Source: Bradyrhizobium barranii subsp. apii
Lineage (GTDB): Bacteria > Pseudomonadota > Alphaproteobacteria > Rhizobiales > Xanthobacteraceae
Assembly (NCBI RefSeq): GCF_011516635.5
Contig: NZ_CP096255.1
Location: 7,004,501-7,068,500 of the forward strand
Direction of reading: 5' to 3'
Length of the DNA stretch: 64,000 bases
The position numbers and the translations under genes were made by a program. Positions 1-8,353 of the stretch are shown here, one piece after another; the stretch's first letter is position 1, and each line of letters opens with the position of its first letter. Under the pieces are notes generated by a model. It saw only the letters and a list, made by a program, of their open reading frames with translations. It was not told the DNA's origin and searched no databases.

Positions 1-328
1 CGATGATCCACACGACACCGCTTTCGTCGGAACGAAGACCCAGGACGTTATCCAGGTACTGATCGGTGCCTTTTCGTGGCGTATTCCATTCCGCATTGGG
101 AAACGGCTCGAACGTTGTCGGCGATGTCAGCCGCGCCACACGAACGTCGGGACTGAAGAATGGATGGTGACTGAATATCAGCTGATTGTCCGGCGTAAAC
201 GCAATGTTGCCGACCGACTGAGGGAGCTTCGCGAAGACTTCCGCGTTGCCGCCTCCGCTCTCCGCACAGGCTGCGCCCGTGACGACTGCCGCCGACAGAA
301 AAATGACAAGTCGAATTCCTCTCCTCAC
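1..328 (-). CDS. L-dopachrome tautomerase/major royal jelly-related secreted protein (3' end outside window)
   Basis: Only the N-terminal part lies in the window and the frame is open to the left edge. From a GTG at 328 the translation begins with a basic, hydrophobic signal peptide ending in an Ala/Cys-rich segment, so the product is probably exported. It continues with a pattern typical of bacterial proteins related to insect yellow/royal jelly beta-propellers: KLPQSVGNIAFTPD, then HHPFFSPDVRVARL. Family members are usually annotated L-dopachrome tautomerase-related or SMP-30-like, and their substrate is generally unknown. It is transcribed divergently from the HxlR regulator at 559 across about 230 bases, so that regulator may control it. 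An alternative in-frame GTG lies a few codons upstream. The family call is moderate and the start is uncertain. Confidence 0.5.
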   Translation of the reverse strand, partial: MRRGIRLVIFLSAAVVTGAACAESGGGNAEVFAKLPQSVGNIAFTPDNQLIFSHHPFFSPDVRVARLTSPTTFEPFPNAEWNTPRKGTDQYLDNVLGLRSDESGVVWII

Positions 329-558
329 GCTTCGCACCGCTCCCTCCCTTTGTTTTCTACGGTTATTCCAACGCGCGTGCGCCCGGCCCGCGCCGGCAGC
401 CGCCACAGGATTTCAATGCAGAGACCCAATGCGAGCCGAAGCGGTCGTTCGTTCATCACCGCCTCGCCGATATCGATCTTTGCGAGAGCCACGATGCGCG
501 CTAATTTGGGGACTGACAATTACGCACAGGCCAGTCCTCTAGTATCACGGAGTGAACC

Positions 559-975
559 ATGCAGAAGCTCGGCAGCAAGACGTATGATTGTGCCGTGGGA
601 TGCCCCGTGGAGGCCACCCTCGATCTGATCGACGGCAAGTGGAAGGGCGTGATTCTCTATCACCTGCTCGACGATACGATTCGCTTCAACGAGCTCAAGC
701 GGCGCCTGTCCCGGATCACGCAGCGCATGCTGACGCGCCAGCTCCGCGAGCTCGAGGCGGACGGCCTCATTCATCGCGAGATCTATGCGGAGGTCCCGCC
801 GCGGGTCGAGTATTCACTGACGGCGCTTGGGCGCTCGCTCGAACCGGTCGTTCGCATGCTCTGGACATGGGGCAATCAGTATCTCGCGACGGAAGCGGCC
901 CGTGCCGGCGCGGTCAACGGCGCCGTTTCGCTCTCACCGCGGGTCAGACGGAGCCTGCCGGCAGGCCGCCTGTAG
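559..975 (+). CDS. HxlR-family winged-helix transcriptional regulator
   Basis: A 138-residue cytoplasmic DNA-binding protein. It shows the HxlR signature: an N-terminal CPVEATLDLIDGKWKGVIL block (residues 15-33), then a winged helix with RITQRMLTRQLRELEADGLI (about 54-73) as recognition helix and start of the wing, and a conserved PPRVEYSLTALG segment. Many HxlR proteins respond to redox, aldehyde or quinone stress through the conserved N-terminal cysteine, and two cysteines (residues 11 and 15) are present here. The tail after about residue 115 is short and poorly conserved. It is divergent from the dopachrome-tautomerase-like gene at 1-328, the usual arrangement for an HxlR regulator and its target. 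The family call is firm and the target is inferred. Confidence 0.9.
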   Translation: MQKLGSKTYDCAVGCPVEATLDLIDGKWKGVILYHLLDDTIRFNELKRRLSRITQRMLTRQLRELEADGLIHREIYAEVPPRVEYSLTALGRSLEPVVRMLWTWGNQYLATEAARAGAVNGAVSLSPRVRRSLPAGRL

Positions 976-1243
976 GCGCGGCCCCTGCGTATCCACGATG
1001 CCTTGCGGCGACTGCAAGTAAATCGCACACGTCGATCAAGACGGCGTCGGCCTACGCCGCGACGACACACGATTCTCCATCCTCACATGAGGCCATCCGG
1101 GCGCCGCCATCAAGCGGCGCGCGCTCTACTTATATAAATACTAATTCCAAATCTGATGATTGAGGGACCATTGCGCCCCTCCCGCACTTCAAGCCATCGA
1201 CTGCGCTTGTTAGTCGTCCGCCCCGCAAATGATGGGGTCGCGA

Positions 1244-3508
1244 ATGACTACATATCTCAGAACGACGGCAGGATTGATCGGCGGCGCGCTGCCGCTGTTG
1301 GCAAGCCTGATGGATGCGGCGCCGGCTGAGGCGCAATCATCGTCGCAGGAATTGCCCGCCGTCGTGGTCGAGCAATCGTCGCGGCCGGCAGCGCGCACAC
1401 GTCCGTCTCCCTCCCGGCAGGCAGCGCTAGCCGCGAGCCGCCGTCGTCAGGCCGAGCGCGCACCATCGAACGCCGATACACAGGCGGCCGGCGCGAGCAC
1501 GGGCGCGGAGACCGCGACAGGCCCCGTCCGCGGCTATGTCGCGACCCGCAGCGGCACCGGCACGAAGACCGACACCCCACTGCGCGAGACGCCGCAGTCG
1601 ATCACCGTGGTCACCGCCGACCGCATCATCGACCAGGGCGCGACCACTGTGCAGGATGCGCTGCGCTACGTTCCGGGCGTGTTCGCGGACGCCTACGGCG
1701 CTGACTCGCGCGGCGACTATCCGCGCATCCGCGGCCAGGACCCGAACATCTATCTCGACGGCACCCGTGTGGTGAACACCTGGAACTTCAACGAGTGGCG
1801 GCCGGAGCCATATACGCTGGAGCGCATCGAGGTGCTGCGCGGTCCCTCCTCGGTGCTTTACGGCGACACTTCGACCGCAGGCCTGTTGAACCTGGTCTCG
1901 AAGCGCCCGCAGGCCGAATCCGCCAATGAGATCGGCGTCCAATACGGTAGCTTCAACCGCAAGCAGGTGCAGCTCGACTCAACGGGCAAGCTGACCAAGG
2001 ACGGCGAGTGGCTCTATCGCTTCATCGGCGTGTTCCGCGACAGCAACATGCAGACCGACTACGTCAAGGACGACCGCATCGTGCTCGCACCGTCGCTGAC
2101 CTGGCGGCCGACCAACAACACCAGTTGGACCGTGCTCGGCACCTATCAGAAGGACACTACGGGCTCCTCCACGGCGTTTCTGCCGCATGAGGGCACGCTC
2201 TATCCTGGCCCCAACGGCTTCATTCCGGTGCAGCGTTTTGCCCGCGAGCCTGGCTTTGACAAATACCAGACCGAGACCGGCGCGATCAGCAGCCTGTTCG
2301 AGCACAGTTTCAGCGATGGCCTGAAGATCCGGCAGAACCTGCGTTACGCCCACGTCGAAGGTATCTATCGGTCGATGTGGCCGGATCTGAATTTTGTCGA
2401 TCCGAGCGATCCGAACTATCCGTTTCTCGATTCCAGCAGGCGCACCGTGGCACGCAGCGTATGGAACCGCGAGACGATCAAGGATAGCCTGACCTCGGAC
2501 AGCAATGCCGAGCTGAAATTGCAGACCGGGGCGGTCGCACACAAGGTGTTGCTCGGGGCCGACTACCGCGAGGCCAGGGAGCGCGCGCAATCCGGCTTCG
2601 CTACTGACCCGACACCTTTCGATCTCTACACGCCGGTCTACAACGGCGTGACCGCCCCGGCGATGTCACCCGAACCGAACCTCCGTCAGAGCCAGTTCGG
2701 CCTCTACGCTCAGGACCAGTTGCGGCTCGGACCGTGGCTCGCGGTCCTCGGCCTGCGCCACGACTACGTCACGAGTGACACGCAGGGATCTCCGGTCGAG
2801 AACTATCAGGCGACAACCGGCCGTGCCGCGCTGATGTACGAACTGCCGTTCGGCGTCACGCCCTACGTCACCTACGCGCAGTCGTTCAACCCGATCTTTG
2901 GCGCTGGTATCTGCGCCACCGTGTGCGCGCCTCAGCGTGGCGAAATGGTCGAGCTCGGCTTCAAGTACAATCCGACACCGCGCAATGCGATCAACGGCGC
3001 GATCTTCGACATCACCGAGAAGAACCGGCTGGCGAGCGACCCTGACAATCCCCTGCTCTCGATCCAGACCGGCAAGGTCCGTATCCGGGGCGCCGAGCTC
3101 GAGGTGCTCACGAGCCTGACCCCGGATCTCGACCTGATCGCCGCCTACACCTATATCGATGCCCGCGTGGAGAGCGGCGACAATGCCGGCAAGCATGTCG
3201 AGACCGTACCGGATCACCAGGCCTCGCTATGGGCGAAATACCGCCTCGCCTGGTTTGGCCTGCCGGGCATCACCGTTGGCGGCGGCGTGCGTTACATCGG
3301 CCAATCCTGGGACGGCACCGACACCATCCGCACGCCGGACTACACTTTGTTCGACGCCATGGTCCGCTATGACAACGGCCCCTGGCGACTTCAGGTCAAT
3401 GCCAGCAACCTCTTTGACAAGCGTCACCTCACCACCTGCCGGATCGGCGGCGACTGCTTTCTCGGTATCGGCCGCACGGTGCTCGGCAGCGTGACGTACA
3501 AATTCTAG
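1244..3508 (+). CDS. TonB-dependent siderophore receptor
   Basis: Outer-membrane ferric-siderophore receptor of the FhuA/FcuA type, 754 residues from ATG 1244. That start is preferred over the ATGs at 1229 and 1232 because a GGGG stretch lies just upstream of it. A signal peptide is followed by a possible TonB box (ELPAVVVEQS) and an Arg/Ala-rich linker. The plug domain has LRETPQSITVVTADRI, then LRYVPGVFADAYGADSRGDY and the conserved PYTLERIEVLRGPSSVLYG. A 22-strand barrel follows and ends in the aromatic C-terminus VTYKF needed for BAM recognition. The transported siderophore cannot be told from sequence. No siderophore biosynthesis or ABC uptake genes are next to it, so it may scavenge a foreign siderophore. 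An AT-rich patch at about 1130-1160 could hold an iron-responsive promoter, but no Fur or Irr box was confirmed. Confidence 0.93.
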   Translation: MTTYLRTTAGLIGGALPLLASLMDAAPAEAQSSSQELPAVVVEQSSRPAARTRPSPSRQAALAASRRRQAERAPSNADTQAAGASTGAETATGPVRGYVATRSGTGTKTDTPLRETPQSITVVTADRIIDQGATTVQDALRYVPGVFADAYGADSRGDYPRIRGQDPNIYLDGTRVVNTWNFNEWRPEPYTLERIEVLRGPSSVLYGDTSTAGLLNLVSKRPQAESANEIGVQYGSFNRKQVQLDSTGKLTKDGEWLYRFIGVFRDSNMQTDYVKDDRIVLAPSLTWRPTNNTSWTVLGTYQKDTTGSSTAFLPHEGTLYPGPNGFIPVQRFAREPGFDKYQTETGAISSLFEHSFSDGLKIRQNLRYAHVEGIYRSMWPDLNFVDPSDPNYPFLDSSRRTVARSVWNRETIKDSLTSDSNAELKLQTGAVAHKVLLGADYREARERAQSGFATDPTPFDLYTPVYNGVTAPAMSPEPNLRQSQFGLYAQDQLRLGPWLAVLGLRHDYVTSDTQGSPVENYQATTGRAALMYELPFGVTPYVTYAQSFNPIFGAGICATVCAPQRGEMVELGFKYNPTPRNAINGAIFDITEKNRLASDPDNPLLSIQTGKVRIRGAELEVLTSLTPDLDLIAAYTYIDARVESGDNAGKHVETVPDHQASLWAKYRLAWFGLPGITVGGGVRYIGQSWDGTDTIRTPDYTLFDAMVRYDNGPWRLQVNASNLFDKRHLTTCRIGGDCFLGIGRTVLGSVTYKF

Positions 3509-3609
3509 AGCATGATCCGGAAAAGTGTGTAGCGGTTTTCCGCACAGATCATGCTCAAACAATAATCTAAAGCGCGATGACGATTCATCCCAATCTCATC
3601 GCGCTTTAG
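3507..3609. repeat. Bradyrhizobium-type palindromic intergenic repeat (two hairpins)
   Basis: Two consecutive inverted repeats fill the space between convergent genes. The first has arms GAGCATGATC (3508-3517) and GATCATGCTC (3547-3556). The second has arms CTAAAGCGCGATGA (3567-3580) and TCATCGCGCTTTAG (3596-3609), perfect over 14 bases. The composite resembles an interspersed repeat found many times in Bradyrhizobium-group genomes. It begins at the receptor's stop codon and ends 10 bases before the next gene's stop, so it may also act as a two-way transcription stop. Confidence 0.75.
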
Positions 3610-3618
3610 GAATGACCG

Positions 3619-3975
3619 CTAAGTCATGCTGCCGGGCATGAAGCAGCGCACGCGGGGATGGCCGTCGACATAGTGCTTCCACACCATGGTTCGACCGATC
3701 TTGTTCGGCTCGGTGATCACCGCGCCGTCGGGCACGACGACCCATTCGTCGTCGATGCGTACGCGGTAGTGGCCGCTATCGGATTCCCAGTCGACGTCGG
3801 CTATGACGTAGCCGTCGGCATCCGAGCAGCATTGCCCGTATTTGCTGTGCAGGCTCTCGAACCAGGGTTTTAGCGGCGAGTTGGCATAGCGGCCGTCGTC
3901 GCGCGCCAGCGCCGAGGTCGCAAGCAGCGCCATCGGCCCCAGCAGCGCCGCCGCGCATAGTCTAGCAAGTCGCAT
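3619..3975 (-). CDS. Small exported protein of unknown function
   Basis: A 118-residue protein with a clear Sec signal peptide (about residues 1-24, cleavage after ALA). The mature part has a conserved-looking core: WFESLHSKYGQCCSDADGY, a paired-cysteine motif, then two beta-like strands with DDEWVVVPDGAVI and a C-terminal RCFMPG. The three cysteines suggest a periplasmic disulfide-bonded fold. I recall similar short proteins in Bradyrhizobium and Rhodopseudomonas without an assigned function. It faces the siderophore receptor tail to tail across the palindromic repeat and does not seem to share an operon with any neighbour. No enzymatic motif was recognised. Confidence 0.75.
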   Translation of the reverse strand: MRLARLCAAALLGPMALLATSALARDDGRYANSPLKPWFESLHSKYGQCCSDADGYVIADVDWESDSGHYRVRIDDEWVVVPDGAVITEPNKIGRTMVWKHYVDGHPRVRCFMPGSMT

Positions 3976-4329
3976 GTCATCTCCGCGGATCGCAATCAGC
4001 GCCGGGAGGGACAGACACCGCCGTCCGCCTTCCGCACGGTGGCGGCGGGCGTGGAGACGGCGACTCGCTCCCCAGCGGCTTTGCGACAGCTATGCAAATC
4101 CGGCGCCAGCGTGCATTCCGGAGAACTACGGCCGCACGGTGTTGCCCCGGCCGGCGCGCACGTCCTGCATGTCCAACGCGCCGGCAATTTGCCGCAGCTG
4201 TTTTGGAGGCTTTCCTTGTTCCGCGAGGACGTGTACGAAACGGCCGCGGACGCGCGCCGCATCGTTTAATCAACTGTTTCAATTAGAGAAATCAGGTGTT
4301 GGCGTGACTGGCATTGGACCGTCAGCGCT
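3976..4329. other. Intergenic stretch, no supported gene
   Basis: These 354 bases separate two divergently read genes. GC-rich open frames exist on both strands, but they look like low-complexity Arg/Pro/Ala translations and overlap one another, so none is called. The final 70 bases (about 4262-4329) are distinctly AT-rich, with TTTAATCAACTGTTTCAATT. They probably hold the promoter of the interrupted membrane-protein gene that starts at 4330. Confidence 0.4.
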
Positions 4330-5103
4330 ATGAGTTCGAGAGAGTTGCTTCCTGGCCAGCAGGATCCGACCGACTTGCCCGCAAGCGAAGTGCAGTTTGC
4401 GCTCGTGATTTCGCGCATGCTCGAGACGGTGAAGGACGACGCGGAAGCCAGGCGGCAGATGGTCTACGACCTTGCCCGCTACAAGCTCCAGGAGCAGTTC
4501 ACCTACGCCGACGCCCGGAACATCGACCAGATGAAGCGGGCGCTCGAGGTCGCAATCGAGGAGGTCGAAAAATTCTCGCGCGACCAGGCGCCGCTGGAGC
4601 GCTTGCCGTCACAACAGCTCACGTCGTCAAAGGCGACCGAGACAGGCGGTCTCCTGGTGTCCGGCGACGCGACCGTCTTGCGATCGAGGATCGAGATATC
4701 CCGCAGCAAGCTGCCTGCGATCTCGGGCCCGCTTCTACCGGTGATCAAGCGTACGGCGGCCATCCTGCTTGCCGTTGGCGCAGTCATCCTGATCGTCTCG
4801 CAGCGAGACAACATCGCCGCGCTGCGCAGGCAGATTTCGTCCCAGGCCCAGGAGATCGCGCAGGTATCGCCCAAGCCGGAGGCGACGATCACGGTCGCCA
4901 AGCCGGAGATGGTCGCCCCCGCACCGCCTCCCCCGACGCGCGTATTGCCAACCGACTACGGCATCTACGCATTGATCGACGACAAATCGCTGGCGGAGTT
5001 GAATGCGACCGGCGTGATGGCGCCAGACATGCGCATCGCGATTTCACCGGAGTTCTACAACCGCGCATCAGAACACCCATTTGTCTATGTTGTTGAAGAG
5101 AAG
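4330..5103 (+). pseudogene. Interrupted membrane-anchored protein, 5' part (258 codons)
   Basis: N-terminal half of a gene split by a serine-recombinase element. It encodes a charged, helical cytoplasmic region (about residues 1-135), one transmembrane helix (about 142-157, AAILLAVGAVILIVS), a short coiled segment and a Pro-rich linker. The start of an extracytoplasmic domain follows (DYGIYALIDDKSLAELNATG). The local reading frame continues into the element and ends after three foreign codons at 5115. Joining base 5103 to 7747 across the duplicated AGAAG restores one open frame of 395 codons through 8160 with a smooth transition (VYVVEEKPDRPHLPNGRV). The function of the intact protein is not recognised. 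As it stands, only the anchor and part of the outer domain would be made. Confidence 0.8.
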
Positions 5104-7154
5104 AGACTTTGTTGATCGGGATGCGATCCTGCGGGGTATCTTGGGTTCTGCCGCGCTCGTTCGGTGATGGATGTGGCGGCATCCGTGGTCAAGGCCGCGC
5201 GCGCAAAGATCCATGGCCCATCCGGCAGAGGGTGGACCGCGTCGATCTGACCAGCTTCTGCGGCCAAGCGCAGCGTCTTGGATGCGACCTTGATAAGCCT
5301 GGCGGCGTCGGAGAGATTGAGCCATGGCTCGACGCTATCCTCGGCCCGCCGAAAGACGGGTATCCGATGATAAGATCGCGTGGTTGTGACGCGCTCACGG
5401 GTCCAACGGTTGCCGTTGCCCGTCTTGAGGCCGTTGCGGTTGAGCAGGCCCGCAATCAGGTCGTCGCTGGCGATCAGCACCAGTTGCCGGATGGCTGCGA
5501 TGATGTCACCGGAGGTGCTGTTACGCTGCCCCCGTCGACGCTTCGGCAGCCGCATCTCGCTGTGAGCGCCGCCCGCCCAATGCACGACAAGAACGATCTC
5601 GGACGCTTCGTCATCGATATCGGCAACGACCTCGTGGATCAGCGTACGGACGATGCGCTTCTTCAGCCGCGCATCGATGGTCGGCCCTGACCAGATTGAC
5701 TTGAGGTCTGAGGCCAGCACGCTGAGCATCGTTGGATCGATCGCTGTCGGTGCGGTCGTCGCATCATGCGCGGCAATCTTGCTCTCTACCTCGACGACAC
5801 GGGCAAGCGAGCGATTCCAGCGCGTCTCAAGCTCCGCGGCAACCAGGCGATTTGCCGGATCCGCCGTGTCATATTGCCGGAAGGCACGATCGGCGGCGTA
5901 ACGGGCCGCTTCGAGATCACGGCCGAGCGCTTCGCGAACTTGATCCCTCTGATGTGTGGCTTGGGCTGCGGCGGCCGTAGCCGCCGCAACGGCGCCGGGT
6001 CCGACAACGCCGAGCAGTGCCCCTTCGATCGCATCATCGACGCGCAAGCCACCGAACGCGATGCAGCGCGGTTCGCCGTTGTCCATCCAGCCGCGCGAGC
6101 AGCTGTAACGGGGGATGTGATGCTTCATACCGCTGTAGCGCAGCGTCAGCTTGCGGCCACAACGCCGGCAGCGGATGAGCCCAGCGAGCAGCGCCTCGCC
6201 ATGCTTGGGCGCGCCATGATGCCGGCTCGTGGGCACGTTACTGGAGACCATTGTACGGATCGCTTCGAACCTCTCCCAGTTCACATAGCCTTCGTGGGCG
6301 TCCGGCTTGAGGACGAGCCACTCGGCGCGCGCCTTCCGCCGGATCTTCGCGCCTGCGCCATGGACGCCGTACCCCGTCGCTACGGCTGTTCTACCATAGG
6401 CGTAGGCTCCGCCGTAGACCGGGTTCTCGACCATCCTGTGGAGAGTCGCGTAGCTGGGCCGCCGCCAGGCTGTGTCGCCGTTCGGCTGCTTCACTGGTAG
6501 GTCGAGGCCGTGCTCATGGAACCACAGCAGCGCCTGCCGCGCGGTCCCGAGTTCCTCGATCTTGTCGAAGACGAGCGTAATGGCGTCCTGCACACGCCGG
6601 TCCGGATCCTTCTCGTAGCGATCACCAACCTTCACAAAGCCGACTGGCGTGGCCGCAATCAGTTCGCCACGGCTGGCCTTCTCGTAGCGTGCCGAGAGCG
6701 AGCGTTGTCGCAAAAGGTCCAGCTCATACTCGTTGAGGCTCCCCTTCAGCCCGAGAAGCAGTCGGTCGTTGCCATGCCGCGGAGCATAGACAGCTTCCTG
6801 GTCAACCAGCACCGTGTCGACGACGCGACACATCTCGATCAGCTGTTGCCAATCCCGGCTATTGCGGGCAAAGCGCGAGACCTCCCGCGCACAGACTGCG
6901 CCGACCTTGCCGAGGCAGACCTCGGCCACCATCCGCTCGAAGCCCGCGCGCTGGACGCCGCCGGCAGCGGAACGCCCAAGATCATCGTCGATCACCTCGA
7001 TCTTGGACCACCCCAGCGCCGTCAATCGGTCGCGCATCGCGTATTGCAACGCGCTGCTCTCACGATTGTGCAGAACCTGATGGGCGGAGGACTGGCGCAC
7101 ATAGAGGATCGCCTTGCGTTCGAGATGGTGAGGGCGGACCTTGTCACTGATCAT
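5085..7154 (-). CDS. Large serine recombinase of the integrative element
   Basis: A 689-residue large serine recombinase, which would cut and religate DNA through a phosphoserine link to integrate or excise the element. The N-terminal resolvase domain (about residues 12-160) has the catalytic motif LYVRQSSAHQ with the nucleophile at Ser22, and the conserved arginine region REVSRFARN. A recombinase domain (about 175-290) follows with TPVGFVKV and NPVYGGAYAYG. A zinc ribbon (about 310-355) has RCRRCGRKL and a second Cys pair. The C-terminus is helical with a helix-turn-helix-like segment (LSDAARLIKVASKTLR). A GAGGGA Shine-Dalgarno sequence precedes ATG 7154. The last few codons and the stop (5085-5087) lie outside the element, in the interrupted host gene, so the C-terminus is partly target-encoded. 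Confidence 0.9.
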   Translation of the reverse strand: MISDKVRPHHLERKAILYVRQSSAHQVLHNRESSALQYAMRDRLTALGWSKIEVIDDDLGRSAAGGVQRAGFERMVAEVCLGKVGAVCAREVSRFARNSRDWQQLIEMCRVVDTVLVDQEAVYAPRHGNDRLLLGLKGSLNEYELDLLRQRSLSARYEKASRGELIAATPVGFVKVGDRYEKDPDRRVQDAITLVFDKIEELGTARQALLWFHEHGLDLPVKQPNGDTAWRRPSYATLHRMVENPVYGGAYAYGRTAVATGYGVHGAGAKIRRKARAEWLVLKPDAHEGYVNWERFEAIRTMVSSNVPTSRHHGAPKHGEALLAGLIRCRRCGRKLTLRYSGMKHHIPRYSCSRGWMDNGEPRCIAFGGLRVDDAIEGALLGVVGPGAVAAATAAAAQATHQRDQVREALGRDLEAARYAADRAFRQYDTADPANRLVAAELETRWNRSLARVVEVESKIAAHDATTAPTAIDPTMLSVLASDLKSIWSGPTIDARLKKRIVRTLIHEVVADIDDEASEIVLVVHWAGGAHSEMRLPKRRRGQRNSTSGDIIAAIRQLVLIASDDLIAGLLNRNGLKTGNGNRWTRERVTTTRSYHRIPVFRRAEDSVEPWLNLSDAARLIKVASKTLRLAAEAGQIDAVHPLPDGPWIFARAALTTDAATSITERARQNPRYPAGSHPDQQSLFSSTT

Positions 7155-7380
7155 GACCGTCTTCCCTCTTCGCGAGCGTTGCGCTTACCCGTGCATGGTC
7201 CAGCACCAGCTGCGTCATCAAGTTCACCAGCGCATCCTGCGCCTCCTTCGGCAGCTCCCGCCATTCCGGTACCCCGACGGCGCCGTGCGCTATGCCACCC
7301 GTGAACAGGTCCATCTGATGCACGCCGAACCGCCGGTTGCGCCGAACCGGGTTCGCCGATATCGCCGTCCTGCTTGCCAT
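7144..7380 (-). CDS. Small accessory protein of the serine-recombinase element
   Basis: A 78-residue basic protein. The start at ATG 7380 is chosen because a strong GGGGAGAGG ribosome-binding site sits a few bases upstream; a longer frame to 7437 lacks one. The C-terminal half looks helical and conserved (WRELPKEAQDALVNLMTQLVLDHA). The gene overlaps the recombinase start by 11 bases, so the two are probably translationally coupled. I recall similar small proteins just ahead of large serine recombinases in rhizobial elements, where they may act as recombination accessory or directionality factors, but no function is established here. Confidence is moderate. Confidence 0.5.
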   Translation of the reverse strand: MASRTAISANPVRRNRRFGVHQMDLFTGGIAHGAVGVPEWRELPKEAQDALVNLMTQLVLDHARVSATLAKREDGHDQ

Positions 7381-7648
7381 GAGCCTCTCCCCGATTCTCA
7401 TCGTGAGAGACTCCGCATGCACCGGAAAGCGGTTCATTCAATGATGATGTCGCGCTCTTGACCGCTGAATCGACAAGCGACGACAACGCGTTGAGCGCTT
7501 CCAGGCTGACAAAGGGCTCTGCCGTTAGGCTGCCACCGCGAGCACATGCCGCGCGGTCGAACATCCAGGATGGGATCTCCAGAAAACGCCGCGTCTCCGA
7601 TCCATCCAGCGTGCAGCGGAAAACAACGCCGTCCGCCTTGTCGATCAC
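7151..7648 (-). CDS. Hypothetical accessory ORF of the serine-recombinase element, possibly degraded
   Basis: An open frame whose N-terminal half looks coding: FRCTLDGSETRRFLEIPSWM, then MFDRAACARGG and SLEALNALSSLVDSAV. The coding-like sequence also continues upstream of the GTG at 7648 (REVLYRHHPWAGREVFVHG) without an in-frame ATG or GTG. A nearby ATG near 7710 is one base out of frame, so the true start may have been lost by a small indel. The tail after about residue 90 overlaps the accessory ORF at 7144-7380 in another frame and becomes Arg/Gly/Ala-rich, so the natural stop may also be missing. The function is not recognised. It is read as the first gene of the element's minus-strand operon. 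Confidence 0.4.
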   Translation of the reverse strand: MIDKADGVVFRCTLDGSETRRFLEIPSWMFDRAACARGGSLTAEPFVSLEALNALSSLVDSAVKSATSSLNEPLSGACGVSHDENRGEAHGKQDGDIGEPGSAQPAVRRASDGPVHGWHSARRRRGTGMAGAAEGGAGCAGELDDAAGAGPCTGKRNAREEGRRS

Positions 7649-7746
7649 ACCATGGACGAAAACCTCGCGGCCTGCCCAAGGGTGATGCCGGTACAGAACC
7701 TCACGGCATACGGTCCCGTGGGCGTTCTCAAGCCTTGTTGTAGAAG

Positions 7747-8160
7747 CCCGATCGCCCGCATCTGCCGAACGGCCGCGTCAGATTCATCGTGTTTCGGCGG
7801 GACGCCGCGAACGTGATCCCGGAGCGCGTCGAGGTTCGGGTCGTCGCGAAGATCGCCAGGGAGTTTTCGACCGATGCTGCAGGCAAAAATCTGGGCGGCG
7901 GCGAAGATGTCGGGGTGATCCGAAACTTCGCCTATCCGTTCCGGGTGTCGCCGATCCCGGGAAAGCCGGAGATGTACGAGCTTCACACCGGCGATTCAGG
8001 GCTCGAGCTTGCGCCGGGACATTACGTCCTGAGCCTGGGATCGCAGGCCTATTATTTCCAGGTCGACGGCGAGATCACCGATCCCCGGCAATGCCTCGAG
8101 CGGGTCGTCGCCGGCAACGGCACGTTCTACGCGCCCTGCAAGAAGGCACGGACGTATTGA
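7747..8160 (+). pseudogene. Interrupted membrane-anchored protein, 3' part (137 codons)
   Basis: Distal half of the gene that begins at 4330. The frame is PDRPHLPNGRVRFIVFRRDAAN and continues to TGA 8160, with no start codon of its own near the junction; a TAG at 7741-7743 closes the frame inside the element. A GTG at 7789 could start a 123-residue fragment, but no ribosome-binding site supports it. The domain is beta-rich and extracytoplasmic in the reconstructed topology. It has GVIRNFAYPFRVSPIPGKPE, LELAPGHYVLSLGSQAYYFQ and two cysteines near the C-terminus (QCLERV, APCKKA). No named family was recognised. Confidence 0.8.
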
Positions 8161-8202
8161 CGGCCTCTCCCTGTCATTGCGAGCGCACCACCAAACACTC
8201 AG

Positions 8203-8307
8203 CTGTCATCGCCCGACTTGATCGGGCGATCCAGTATTCCAGAGGCAGCGCGAGAATACGGAGAAGCCGCGGCGTACTGGATTCCCCGCCTTCGCGGGGA
8301 ATGACAG
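8203..8307. repeat. Palindromic intergenic repeat with two hairpins
   Basis: The outer arms CTGTCATCGCCCG (8203 onward) and the end GGGGAATGACAG (8296-8307) enclose an inner hairpin CGCCCGACTTGATCGGGCG and a second one, CCCCGCCTTCGCGGGG. The layout matches another intergenic repeat class common in Bradyrhizobium. It lies between the tail of the interrupted gene and the converging DUF2147 gene and could stop transcription from either side. Confidence 0.7.
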
Positions 8308-8353
8308 TGGCGTGTGAGGCAACAGCCGTGACGGCAACAACGCCGACGGCGAC

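Larger units (their letters stand above)
5104..7746. mobile_element. Serine-recombinase integrative element (2,643 bp) with AGAAG core repeats
   Basis: The element lies inside a coding gene and is bounded by a 5-bp direct repeat, AGAAG, at 5099-5103 and 7742-7746. Removing one repeat plus the intervening DNA exactly restores the host reading frame, which defines the ends to within the repeat. All cargo reads on the minus strand: a large serine recombinase and two short overlapping accessory frames. No terminal inverted repeats are visible, as expected for serine-recombinase site-specific insertion. The motif TTGTTG occurs near both ends of the element and in the flanking host gene (5090-5095, about 5112-5117, 7735-7740), possibly as part of the recombinase recognition sequence. 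Confidence 0.8.

Noticed and set aside
1130..1165. Possible iron-responsive operator upstream of the siderophore receptor
   Set aside because: The segment is AT-rich, but no convincing Fur or Irr/ICE palindrome could be matched by eye, so no site is annotated.
5109..7304. Several plus-strand frames across the recombinase gene
   Set aside because: They are antisense to a recombinase with clear catalytic, zinc-ribbon and helix-turn-helix motifs.
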